Shown: piece after piece, positions 36,691 through 49,000 of the stretch
Numbering within the stretch: position 1 is the stretch's first letter
Layout of the letters: every line of letters starts with the position of its first letter
Source: Icerya purchasi
Taxonomy: Eukaryota > Arthropoda > Insecta > Hemiptera > Monophlebidae
DNA: 64,000 bases
Direction: 5' to 3'
Assembly (NCBI GenBank): GCA_039619475.1
Contig: CM077115.1
Coordinates: 237,495,692 to 237,559,691, forward strand
Notes under the pieces: model-generated
What the model saw: only the letters and a program-made list of their open reading frames with translations
Told to the model about the DNA's origin: nothing
Database searches by the model: none
Made by a program: the position numbers and the translations under genes

Positions 36691-37111
36691 TAACTTTTGT
36701 CTTATATTTAGCGGTAAAAAATAAAACGATATTATAAAATTATACCTTAAATGTGGTAGTTTAGAAATAGTAAGAAAGGTGGTAGTATTTTTATCGGACA
36801 TTACTTCTATTTTATTTTTGTTAGTAATCCGGTCCGAATTCTCTTTATTTAAATGTACATATTTCTCATTGAACTACTATTTTTAATTAAAAATACAAAA
36901 TAAAAAATTGAAAATAAATAAAAATGGCAAAAGAAGATCGACGACATTTAAAATAGAATGAAAAAGGAACGTTAATAGTTTTACTAGAAAATAGTATTAA
37001 ATATGAGATTAAATCTCCCCATAGGTGTAGTAACATTCATACAAATCTTTTGTAGCATACATTGAGTTTCTCTGTTATAACGAATTTTTTCATAGAGGCT
37101 TTGGTTCTTTG

Positions 37112-37155
37112 CGGCGGATGTCCCCTACTTGCCCCCTCGTGGGGATCCGCCGCTG
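37112..37155. repeat. short GC-rich inverted repeat, possible transposon end
   Basis: GCGGCGGAT and its complement ATCCGCCGC lie about 20 bp apart around CCCCTACTTGCCCCCTCG, in AT-rich surroundings. The right edge read in reverse, CAGCGGCGGATCCCC, looks like a hAT terminus. No partner end was found. Confidence 0.35.
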
Positions 37156-39156
37156 GATATTTTATACAATTTCTTGGAATTATTTTATACGATATCGCGA
37201 ATAGAGTTCTCTAGATAGTATAAAGGCAAAAAGGACAAGATTTCCTCCTAATTATATGTCGGGCAAGTATGTATGTCGCGAATTTGTGTAATGTGTTTTA
37301 TGCAACTAAGATAATGCACTGTTTGTAGAAAAATTTCCAGTGTATGTCCAACAATTTAATGTAATATTAAAAGAGATAGGTCTAAGCGACAATCACAGTT
37401 CGTTACGGATTACGGCTCGATATACAGGTCTGCGTAGGGGTACTTCTGAGAAGACGAGGGGTCCAACAGTGTATTCCGACTTAGTGTGTTCGCCTGCGAA
37501 TTTCTTTCGCTCTATTCATTCTTTCCAGCTCTTTTTCATTTGCTATTGTTACTTTTTTCTTTAGATCGCTTTGTGCGTGATGGTTTTTTTTCCTATTTAC
37601 TTTATTCCAGCTGTAACATTCACGATTGTTTCCCTCCATCGTTTTCCTTTTACTAAGAACTTTTGAACTTCCTTCGCGGCGCTAAGACATTTAGATGCAA
37701 CGGAAATCAGTTGTACACTGAGCAGAGGATAGATAATTTGTAATTTAGTCGTTATAACCGATTCGTCGTCATACTCAATATGAAGTGCAGAGCTCTCGAA
37801 ATTTTACAGGCACGTTTTTTTTTTTTTTTTTTGTTGTTAATATGGGGAATTATTGGAACTACTCGATAATTGGACAAATATAAAGAATATCACAGGGGAG
37901 GGAAAGCACGCAGGTGTATTTGTAATTTGTAGAAATTGTAAAAATGCTTTTTTTTTTTTTTTTTCTTGTCATATTGCCTATTATTTATATTTTAATTCTG
38001 AATTCAAAAAATACTATCAATCGTGAAATAATACTAATTTGTAGTGTAAAAAATATGTTTTGTTAGATGGCATTTAATTTTAGTACAGATTAAATGTTAC
38101 CCATATCGAAATTTTTTGCTTTAAAATACCATTTTATATATTAAGTTTTTTTCACGACAATAACTAAATATGGTTCAAAGAGTAAACAATCAATAATAAT
38201 TATAATTCTATAAAACATATCTTAAACGCAACATCATCATCGTTAAAATTTTAATTACTTTCTACCGCTGACAACGTCTCTCATTTATTTACAAAAGAAC
38301 GCGTACACGCTTTTAATGAATTCAAAAACACAAATTTAGGAATAGAATGTAAGGGAAATCGCTTAATACAAAATGGCTATTCCAGAATTCAGTATATTCC
38401 CATTCGCGCTATTTTATTCTAACGCTGAGAAACGGGTTGCGCGTAATTTGTTGAATAAAAAAAATTGAATTCACCTGTGAGAGAGAAAAATATCCGACGA
38501 CGATACCTTTCACGAAATTTGACATTGCGGTAATCTTTTCGCAGTGCTAGTTATGAAAGAGCTGAAACTAGAATCGTTTTCAGATTTTTTTTCGTCAATC
38601 TCCAAAAAAAAGAGAAAAAAAAAAAAAAAAAAGAGTAAAACCGTCAATAATAATGTGATGAAGTGAAAATACAAAGTATGACTTTCTAGCGATTACAAAA
38701 CAGTAGCCAAGAATTAACAACGACATGTTTTGCTGATGAGTTTAGTGTCATCGTTATACATTCTTCATCTACAGAAAGTTTTTTTGTTTTCTTTTTTTTT
38801 TGCCCGTGAAAAAAATATATCAAAATACGGGGCTTCTAATCTATCTATAAAAATTTTTTTTAAGCTAAATAATGTTGAGCCATCGTATCATTAAAAGTGA
38901 TCATTTTTTTTTATATGCGTGCCAAAATTTTGGTATTGTAACACATTTTCAAGCAATTATTCGTCGCTATAACCGATTTCCGTTATATACATGTTTGCCT
39001 TCTCCTCAAAAGAGGTTGCCAACCCCATAATATGATGATAATGACCTTTATTTTTGGCCACCGAAAAAGACTTCTGACGCGTTCTTAATACAGAACTATT
39101 CTTCTGATATTTTCAATGCAGAGTTAACTCTTAAAATAACTTCATTGTATCGCCCA

Positions 39157-39281
39157 TTCGTCTACTCTCAACTGCGTCCGAATTATTTCGAATAGCAAAA
39201 GACGTAACCTTTTGTTTTTACTCTGATACGGAACGTTAGCTGTGAATAATTCGGACGCGATTTGTACCGAAAATAGACGAA
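39157..39281. repeat. imperfect hairpin of about 125 bp
   Basis: GCGTCCGAATTATT at 39174-39187 has its exact complement at 39245-39258, and TTCGTCTA at 39157-39164 its complement at 39274-39281, with unpaired stretches between and a loop of 57 nt. Confidence 0.45.
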
Positions 39282-40854
39282 CAATCAACTTTTCTTCGTC
39301 GTCCTCTACTACATCTTCCTTCAATACTTTCCCCTATATGGATTAATCATTTCTAACTAAACGATGTACTCTTTGTCTGGCAACAATAGTGCGATCAATT
39401 TTTGGTCATTTTTCGTTCTTGGCAAAACTTACTTATTGCACATTTTCTCACGATATTTTCATTATTCTTTTCTATACGTACACATTTCGAATGTATTCAA
39501 AATTTCTTTATCAACATTTTAATTATTCTTCACCTACTTGTAAATCCCCCCCCCCCCCGCATTATATAATAAATTCCGTATTTTCCGAAAATTCCATTTG
39601 AGTCTTTAAATTATAGTCAGGGGGTCTCCCAGTTGGAATATCTATGTTCCTTTTTATTTAGACATTTACCCATAGTAAACATTTCAATGGTTTAGAGTAA
39701 GAATTATGTTTAAGATTGATATTTGGTCGTGTAAATTGATTCCACCATATGTAGTAGCTCAGTTTTTACTCTTCGAAATTTTTCTTTCAATACTATGTGT
39801 TAAGGCATTTGTAAATTATTTCCTATAAACAGCGCAGTCGAAAATCTATCCAGGCTGAAAGGAACGTCTAAAAACTTTTTTTTTTTTGTTTTTTTTTTTT
39901 TGTTTTGTTTTATTAAATAAACGCAAAAGATGTGTACATATGTAAAATTATATTTGATTTTTTTTTTTTGTAAATAAATATTTTAACCTAGAATTTTACT
40001 CTGGTTATATTGTTACAAATGGACATTTTACGGTAACTCGGTATTCGAAATATTCTTTACTGAATAATCTTCTATATACTGTGTACTCCAAAATTAGACA
40101 TCATATACGTACGTACCTTTTTTTCGGGTCGCACCATTCTTCCCGTATTCATTAGTATTAGCCTTCGTAACAATCATTAGAATCACCAGATGAGTTTCAT
40201 TTAAATAATTTCTTTTTAAATTGTACACCTGAAAACCGCAGAGTCGGTCTTGATGTTTGCGCGATTCTGTCGGACTGTCTGCTTCGAATAGGATATTTTA
40301 CGAAGAACAATCGAAAAGAAAGTAAAATTAGCCGTACGATTTTTTTCCTACAAATATTTCAAAACTATATCGAGTGATTTTCAATTTAAACCGCGGATTA
40401 CGTCCGTGTCTGAACCTAATTTAAACCTTTAATGAATTGAACGCCGTACGATTTATTTCAAACAATCGGTTGTATATATGTGCATAAGTGAATAATACAA
40501 ATTTGCAGGTTAGAATTCCAAACGCTGAGAATGTATTAAAACAAAAGAGTATTGCGAAATTCTCGACATTTAGGAGATGCACGTGTCAAGAGACAATTTG
40601 TCCTCATTATGTCTGAGATAACTAGTGCGTTTACCGCATGCCACTGTTCCAATTGTCCGAAGTTATTATCGTAATAGGTTCACACCGTATATGTTGAATA
40701 CATTTTGAGGAGAATTCGGAATTATTCGCAACGACGATTGATATTTTCAAATCAAATCAAAGTATATTTACAAGGTATATTTACTAAATTGTATAAAATA
40801 GAATACTCTTAAAGTTAACTGAATAATATGCGCTAGCGGCTAAACACATCGGCA

Positions 40855-41490
40855 ATCTCAGATGTACCGATGACACGACCCTCTTAGCAAGTGAAGAAAT
40901 TGCAATAGCCCTTCTAACAAGGGTAGAAAATGAGAGCGATGAACAAAAGTAGAACAACACTGTGCGATTATGGTCATAGAAAGAAATCGTAATACTACTA
41001 CCGGTTTCGATGGTTTCCGCATTATCGGAATTGAGGTGTAGTGTTGCAATCTTTTAATTCGTTCCGATTAGAGATGTGTAATATCTGTAAACTGGAATTA
41101 TGTAGGGGGGCGCCACTTTAATGAATTTAAACAGAATTCGGAAGAGTCATGTATGAAATCAAGAAAAATAGAAATGGCGCGTTATCTGTTATACCCGATC
41201 ATTTTGCGCAGAAACATAGACAATAAGTAGTGTTGATAGAAATTGACAGGTGCGGGATATATGACGCAAGATATTATTCTATGGACTGCAAAGTGAACTA
41301 ATCCGCGCTGTGTTAATGGAGATATGTGTAAAAAACTTGTGGACATTTTCAGTGTTCTTTGGCTATTTAATGATGATAGACTGGAAAAAATGGTCATTGA
41401 AGGAGTAATTGAGAGCAGAAGAGGCCGACGGAGAAGTCCTAAAAGATGGACTAATGAAATCCGTGAAACGTGTAACGACAATTTCTTTAA
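40855..41490 (+). pseudogene. decayed plus-strand LINE fragment
   Basis: Frames include RCTDDTTLLASEEIAIALL with TRVENESDEQK (the YADD-type catalytic motif, first residue changed), then after shifts SEESCMKSRKIEMARY and finally KMVIEGVIESRRGRRRSPKR followed by WTNEIRETC, the G-R-x-R-x-x-x-R-W tail of insect LINE ORF2. Stops throughout. The hairpin element at 41493 abuts its 3' end. Confidence 0.6.
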
Positions 41491-41492
41491 TT

Positions 41493-41659
41493 AACATGCG
41501 TATAAAAACACGCGGTATATTACGATAATCGATGAAACAAACATAAAAAACATGGAACACTAACTAGTTTCGAACTTAAACAAGTCTCAGTGTTTCATAT
41601 TTTTTATGTTTGCTTCATCGTTTATCGTAACATATATTGTATGTTTTTATATCTATGTT
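41493..41659. repeat. 167-bp hairpin (small palindromic MITE candidate)
   Basis: Arms 41493-41561 and 41589-41659 pair with some mismatches around a 27-bp loop. The best core is TTTTTTATGTTTG / CAAACATAAAAAA plus TTACGATAA at both sides. It abuts the LINE scrap at 40855-41490. A transcribed form would fold as a long hairpin. Confidence 0.6.
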
Positions 41660-42274
41660 ATAAATTGAGTGAATATATTTTATATAAATGCTCACAAGGA
41701 CTTTTTTACTCGGTTTTATAGAGGATCGCAGCAGTTGGAAAAAACCTATTGCTCATTCTCGGAGCACCCATTAGCAGAACGAAGAGAAAGACGACTGAAT
41801 TTCTGTTTTTATTTTTTATTCCTAGCTGGACTATGCTCCGTGCGTAACTGTTTTAAGGTGTAATTACAATGCGTAAAAACACACGGTGGCTGAGTAGTAA
41901 TGGATGCAGTTATTGAGAAATCTATCATCCGGCTTTAACTATTAAAGTAAATATATATATATATATGTACGGTCGTTTTATTATTTTTTTTTTTTTACCT
42001 CATTCATCGATGCCAATTTTTTTCCCATTTTATTCTTTTACCTAATAATTATCCTGAATATCTGACTACTAGCGGTAATTATGGGCTAATTTTTTTTTCA
42101 CGCGTTAATTTTTCATTTTAATTTTATTTATCATTGGAATGATACACGTTGCTTTTATGAAAAACTTTTCCACGGTTTAATGAAAAACAAATTTTGTCCT
42201 ACCTTTTGATTTTTTGAAAGTTTTTGCTTTCGTCAACCTTGGCGTGGTTGTGTAAAATTTGCTCTGAAGAACTG

Positions 42275-42279
<5 letters not shown>

Positions 42280-42321
<42 letters not shown>
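42280..42321. repeat. (TA)n microsatellite
   Basis: About 21 TA units, just below the 3' edge of the Tigger-type pseudogene at 42440. Confidence 0.95.
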
Positions 42322-42327
<6 letters not shown>

Positions 42328-42439
42328 ATATATTATGGAATGTTTAACATAATTGTGTATACTTAACGAAAAAATCTAGGTATATGTGTTTATAAATTGA
42401 AAAAAAAAATAATAGCTTTTGTAAGTTTCATAAAATTTA

Positions 42440-43000
42440 AAAATTATTCACCAGTCACCCATCCGTTAGGATCCGCTGCACCTATACAACTAGCTGGTGG
42501 AACATTTAATATAAAATGGTCTTAATAAAATTTTCTCGGAAATATTAACATGGGCGGTATTTCCGTAGGCATTTACTGCAAATACCATTATTACACCACA
42601 CTGGTCCTTTTTCAGCAGAAATTCCTACTGGTTTACTACTAGCAATTATTTTTGATGGCTTTTGAACCGTACTAATTTCAGTTTCGTCTACTACACTATA
42701 AATTTGTTCATCAGTAAATTCATATTCATGTAAATAGTTCTGCTAATTTATCCTGAAAATCTTTAATATTAGACTTATTAACACGTTTGATAGCTAGACT
42801 CGTTGTCTCTGGTTATCTGTGAAAAGCGAGCGCCTTTTAATAAACCCAGTAAGCTAATCTTTTCCAGCGTTTTTGTTTATAACCCAGTGTTATCGGGAAC
42901 TTTTATTTTATTGGCATCTGCAGACATGTAAGCAAGAATTTTAATATCTGTTTTTGTTAAGCCAAAATATATTTCTGAATACCGCTTTGTGTCAAGCCCT
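42440..43000 (-). pseudogene. Tigger/jerky-type DDE transposase pseudogene
   Basis: Minus strand: KSNIKDFQDKLAELFT near 42770, then TDEQIYSVVDETEISTVQKP (first catalytic Asp in the V-D-E-T motif), PSKIIASSKPVGISAEKGP, then after a shift IPPMLIFPRKFY, stop, DHFILNVPPASCIGAADPNG and WVTGE. This is the DDE_1 core of Tigger/jerky/pogo transposases (N-V-D-E-T-G ... P-P-M-x-I-F-P-R ... G-x-x-P-x-G-W). In-frame stops and an indel show it is dead. The C-terminal half is missing. Confidence 0.8.
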
Positions 43001-43044
43001 TCTCCTTGCTTATTATTAAATATCATTTTCAGTTTAGCATATCC

Positions 43045-43140
43045 ACGTGGGCGTTGCCAGCGGGCGCCAGGGGTAGGCAGCTGCCCCCCCCCCGGAGCCT
43101 TGAAACTTTTTACTCAACTGGCCATGATGAGTATTCACGC
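43045..43140 (+). mobile_element. truncated relative of the 4770-5058 MITE
   Basis: From GTGGGCGTTGCCAGC through GGAGCCTTGAAACTTTTTA and CAACTGGCCATGATGAGTAT it follows the first ~95 bp of the MITE at 4770. A poly-C run (about 43084-43093) replaces the TTTCCCTC of that copy. I find no 3' terminus, so this copy is truncated or its end has decayed. Confidence 0.6.
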
Positions 43141-43910
43141 ATTTTTTGCCTAAATTATTTTCCTTTTCTAGAAAAAAAAAGTGTGAAAAATACAATTAAA
43201 ATAAAAGATTTGCTTGCGATGACATTTCCCAGTTCCATATTTCATTAAAATAAATTAAAACACAACATACTGTTATTATTTTCTATTTTCTTAGAGAAAC
43301 GGTGTAGTCGCAAAGTTAATATTATGTTTTTTTCGCAGCTTAGCCATTTTGTACGTATTTTCTCCTAGCGCGACTCTCTAGGTCTTCCTTAAATATTAAC
43401 GTGCTATTGTAGAATAATGTGATATTTGTCATTTTTATAAATTTCTCTAACATTATTTAAAATGACTGCCGGGGGGGGGGGGTAAGACTGTAGCAATGTA
43501 CCCGCCTGTTATAACAACTTAACCCGTACGGTACGTTTTTTACAGAATATTACGTAGCTTTAAATCCACTAAACTTATTTTCATATATAATATGTAAAAT
43601 TATACCTTATAGATATAATGCAATATAAATTACATACCGTTGCCTGAACGACAGAGACTTTTACTCGAAGAAAAAAAAAAACAAAAAAAAATTACTTTAT
43701 ACCTCAAAAACACTTTTTTTTTCGTTAAAACTCAAAATGTGGTAGATCAATGGCGACAAGAACTCATAAACAATTGTGACACGCTGTGATATCTGTACCA
43801 ATAGTAAAGCGCACGATTTATTATTCGCTGAAAAAACTAACTGTAACAACTTACCCCACTTTCCCCTACGTCGCACAGACAATTATTCTTAAAATGAGCG
43901 GCTCCTGGCG

Positions 43911-44068
43911 AATAAAATGCCTCCAGACTAATAAAATGCCCCCAGACTAATAAAATGCCTCCAGACTAATAAAATGCCTCCAGACTAATAAAATGCCTCC
44001 AGACTAATAAAATGCCTCCAGACTAATAAAATGCCTCCAGACTAATAAAATGCCTCCAGACTAATAAA
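43911..44068 (+). repeat. 19-bp minisatellite, about 8 copies
   Basis: Unit AATAAAATGCCTCCAGACT repeated head to tail with almost no divergence; one unit has CCC for CTC. Near-identity suggests recent expansion. Confidence 0.95.
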
Positions 44069-45219
44069 CGCTTTAATTTTTTGGAAGAAACGGGTTTATG
44101 CTTAAACAAGGCGACTTGACAATAATTGTTATCAAGTGGTCGAGCAAATGGGAGAATATTTCGCAAAAAAAAAAAAGAAAAAAAAACAACTAGAAACAGG
44201 GTTATTTTGATAACGAATATTATTACCGTGATTGCCGATGTATTTCGAAACCTTGATAAATATGCCAAAAAGAAGACGAAGAAGAATTCTCTATCAATGT
44301 AAGCGCTGCTCGAACAGCCAGACGGTCACTCGCATGTTGAAATCGTAGACGTAAATAAAATCGGCAGTTACACATTTTCAGTTAAAACCGAATTCGACTA
44401 TGAAGGAAGAAAACATTCTAACCGATCTGTCATCCGGTTCGAGTCTCGAGGCTACATTTTGCTTATCTTCACGAGACATCATACTTCGCCTTCTCGTGAA
44501 AATTGAGGACGCCGCGTGCCGAGTGAAAAAGCCATCAGGATTTCGGTTACGCAAGCCACTTTATGCTCCCATCAGATCCGTAGCCACCGGAGGAGATGTA
44601 GCGGTGAAACATTTTTTCGAAATATTTTATAGAATGAACAGAGCAAGATTTACGAACAAATGAAATGTATTAACTGCTGCGAACGTTGACCCGAAACTAG
44701 TCGGTTGTTTCATTATATTTTCATTCGTACGAGTTTAATGTGTCTTATATTTCGTTTAGTACTAATATTCACATAGAAATGAAAGATTGTGTCTAATTAA
44801 TAACGAAAGATTTCGAGAAATTCCAAGACCCGCTTCCGTATATTATGTATCTCGTGACATCAGCGATAAATTTGTAATTTTTCGTTTTCAAAAAAACAAA
44901 AAAATGAATAAATAAATGAACGGTGTTGGGCGTATCTTGAAGTCGTTCATTTGAATAACTGTTAAACTATTTACCAATAAAATAAGTACAAATATTTATA
45001 GGATTGCTGTTTTTATTTAAAAGGCTCCATTTTGAGTCACCAGTGATCAATGTCAATTCACGCTATAGAGCTGATTTCGATCTATTACGACCATTATGAC
45101 AGTATGTAATGGAAATGTTTCTTTTAACTGAGCCTAAATTTCCTATCCGATCAAATAGGGGGGCATATTTTTAAAATTACTAATGTAATTTCTTGAACTT
45201 CCTTTCTCCAAATTTGGAC
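44069..45219. other. no recognised gene
   Basis: AT-rich DNA. The plus frame at 44400-44663 has ordinary composition but no recognisable domain; it could be chance. Confidence 0.5.
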
Positions 45220-46058
45220 ATATAAATGCATATTTCGGACGTTAGTGCATTTAAATGTATATTTTGGACCTTTCGTGCATATTTTGAGGATCCTTACGGT
45301 TGAGTTTAACTCTGTTCGGGTTCGGGTTTTGCATAAAATGCATATTTTTTTTGCTTATAGCTAACGCTTCGATACTTTGTATTTAAGCGTTTCAAGAGTT
45401 GTAGATTCGAAATACACTAAATAGTGTACATAAATGCATATTTTGCATCTTTTATGCATATTTTGAGGATTCTTACGTATTCTGCACAATTACACGTAAA
45501 GAAAATACTCGCATACACGCAAAATATTTATATATTCAAAACGATAAGGTCGGAGCAAATGCATGAAAATTTTAACTTTGATAAAAAAAAAACAACAACA
45601 TTATCATCGTTTAATTTTAATTTTTTGTCAAGTCCATAGTTGGATGATAGCTTCTTGCCGCGTCTTTATGAAATCACCGAAAAAAAAAACTTATTTCTCC
45701 TTGTCGACCGTGTGACTACCATATTGTTGTATCTCTTCTTATTATTAAATGTGAAAATTTTTAAATTTAGATTTATAATTTAAAGTTTTTTCTAATGTAA
45801 ATTAATGTAATGGAAGAAAATAATGCAGCATGTTAATAAAAATTTCATGCGGGAAACAAAAAAAATAATTTTATTTTTTTTAATATAGGCTATTTATAAA
45901 ATTTTTAATGCATATTTTAACCTTTTATGCCTACTTTTGGTGCATATTTCAAGTTTTTTTTTTTTTTTTAGTGTACGCACTGAACTTTTTAGTGCATACA
46001 TTGGGATTTTTAAGTGCATATATTAGGGTTTTTTAGTACATATAAATCCGAACCCTAG
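45220..46058. mobile_element. degenerate transposon-like block with repeated TGCATATTTT
   Basis: About ten copies or near-copies of TGCATATTTT occur here and scarcely elsewhere. The longer string TGCATATTTTGAGGATYCTTACG in part recurs at 45276-45298 and 45455-45477. A terminus-like GGGTTCGGGTTTTGCAT at 45318 has a degenerate inverted partner, ATAAATCCGAACCCTA, ending at 46057. Such ends resemble non-autonomous hAT elements, but I find no 8-bp target duplication, so this is tentative. Confidence 0.45.
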
Positions 46059-49000
46059 TTGTTATAGCTCCTCAGTATTTTTTCGGACTTTTTCTGTTTT
46101 AAAATGTTACTTTTCTAGACGAAGCTAATCGTTTTTAACGATAATTACATTTTCATTATTCCTTATTTTCAGGACCATTCGTAATTTAAAATCAATTTCA
46201 TCATAACGTTTTTTACGTGTTTATTAGAAAAAACCAAGAAAAAAAACTTTAAAAACCCAATCGAAAACTTTGAACTAAAACACATTGAAGGAAGAACGTT
46301 GAAAATATACTTTATTTCGATGATACGGTATAATCGTGTGTCTTTTTTTCTCTATCGTACAACTATAGTGTCGGATTTCTATGAAGAAATGGAACATTAA
46401 ACGATAAATAAGATATTATATTGATGAATAATCTCATTTACATGAATTTACACTTTATTCGCATCTCGATGTGTTTCATAATCACATATACAAAATATTA
46501 CATACTTTTAATGATATATACTGAGGATAATAAAGTAATAATTGCTATAATAACAACAAGGAAATACGAACAGTAATAATAATAAGAAGAGGAATTATCA
46601 TAACAATAACAATAATAATAATAATAATAATACTAATTAATCGAATTAAACATAATCAAAAGAAATGGAATAGGTAAATCTGTGCCAACGAACAGCAGAA
46701 ATACATATATATATATATACATACATACATATATATATATATTTATGTGATTACACATTAAATATAGATGAAATATTGACAAGTGTTGCAAAAGACAGAA
46801 AAATAAGGATGTTGTGCATCAGTGCTGAAAATTATGATATTATATTTTACTTTTTTCGTATTTCTCTTTAAGCGCGAACACTGGCGATACTATTTGTTTA
46901 TTTAAAAATGTGGCCGTAAAGAGGGGATAATTGATAAAAAGCCCCAAAAAAAAAAAGAAAGAAAATGTTAATACTTTTCGGGTATTATACAGAGTTAAAC
47001 ATAATTTTGATATTTTCAATGAAAAAGATGTTTCATATTTTAGTCGTGTCAAAAAATTTACCATTTAATATGTCGAACTGTTAAAATAATTAAAATTTTG
47101 TTGATTGTACACCGAATACTATGGGGTCTTTAAGAAATATTTAAACTCGTAATTATTCCTTGGATTCATACCTCTAAATATTTATAACTTATTGACTTCG
47201 GAAAGTACAGAACACTTCCAGTTCGTAACTTCACAACCCTTGATGACAAGGGTGTGTGTTATTTTACTTTATAATGAAAATTTGAAAAAATATCGCAGCG
47301 AAATTTTAAGAATAGCTTCAATCTTTTTGAAATGAAGTCAGAAATACACTCGTTATTTCCTGTTTTTCAAATTTTTGCTCAAGTCGCGTTAGAGGGGTGT
47401 TTATAAATATGTAAAAAATAAATGTACAAAAATATAATAAACAAACGGGGTACAGTGAATTTTAACATTTTTCCTCGCGATTATGTTGACGCTAGTGTGC
47501 AATACCAACATTCTCATTAATGTGTGTTGTGCACTAATGCGTCATTGTACTGAGTTAATTATTATTACCTTTTCTTTCTTTTTTTTTTCTTCCTCAATAA
47601 TGAAGGGTGAACAATTTATATGAACTTTTCGGTAAAAATTTAGAAATACAAAATGAAACGATATGTATAGAAAATCATGTCAAAGATTAGACGAATTTAC
47701 TAATATTATTTTAATGTTCCCGGAACGGAGATGCGTTCTTGGATCCGGGCAGGTGAGTATTATGAGCTAAAATGCCTACAGTGGCAATTTTTAAGTTTAG
47801 TCTGCGACAATTTAGAAGAAAATAGGTCGATCAAAGCCAAGCTTTATATCAACAGCTAGCGAGAAGGAACGCGTATGATATCAAATAATAATCCAAACGA
47901 AATGCGAATGGTCCAATAAAACTGAATATTAAGAAAATGCGATAAATGCTTTGAAAAAATGTTTGTCTCTGTTTTGTTATTAAACACGGTGGTTCACGTT
48001 GTGAGTAATTTTCAAAAATGTCTAGGGGGAAACCGCTCCGTTGCAGCATATCTTTGAATCATTTTTCAATTTTGACACATTTCACGCACTTTTCTTAAAT
48101 AACATTAGCTTCTTTTTTTACATAGCTCGAAATAAATATTTAATGTTTTGTAAGAATCTCTTTTTCGATTTTTCAAATTAAACGAAATTAATTTTTACTT
48201 TTGTATCGCGTTTTAAGTGGGATATTACAAAAATTATACACATTTTTAGACTAAGTAAAAATTAAGGAAACAATGAAAACAAAAAACAACGCATTGCATG
48301 CTAGCGAGATGCAACTAGTAGTACTCTTATGAAATAATAATAATAATAAAAGTTATAAACGATGAGAAAAGGATACAACAATTTAATAAGAATAATATTA
48401 AAAAAAAGGAGAAAAAAAATTGCAAGTTCGAAAAGGGATTTTACCTTAAGAATATTACGTAAACTTCAGAACGAATGTAATATTACAATAAATTAACAAT
48501 AGTATTGCACGCGTCGTGTGGAGATTACATTTACTCTCCTTCGGTGTAACTTAAAAAAGTAAAATTTTAACAACGGTTCCATTCTTTAGATTAATCTTTT
48601 AAAAGTTGAGTAAATTAATATTTAAACTTTTACTCGTTTTCGATATTTTGAAATTTAAAAACATCTTTCAGTTTTAACTGGATGGAAAAAAAAAAGAAGG
48701 ATTAAGAAATAATGATTAATTGAAAAAAGAAGTTCTCTGAATTTGTAAAAAAAAATTCTTTAACTGTTGGAAAATTTTCACGAAAGATTTCAAATTAATC
48801 CGTTTTATCGGTGGTAAATTTTCCTCAATTTTCGGAATATTACTGCCTATTTTCCGGCTTTTCATTTTATGTCGGCTAACATTAGTGCGTCGGGTATTCA
48901 TAATTTTATCAGTTTTTTTTTTATTGTTCTGTGTTTTTTATCTTAGCTTTTAAAGAGTGGCAGATTTTAGGAAAGATTCGCTCTCTAGTAAGAGTTAAAA

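Larger units (their letters stand above)
36691..40854. other. no recognised gene
   Basis: AT-rich DNA with many T-runs (37816-37832, 37948-37964, 39881-39903) and the small hairpins listed. No coding recognised. Confidence 0.55.

Noticed and set aside
43911..44068. CRISPR-like regular repeat array
   Set aside because: Units are contiguous with no spacers, in a eukaryotic context; it is a minisatellite.
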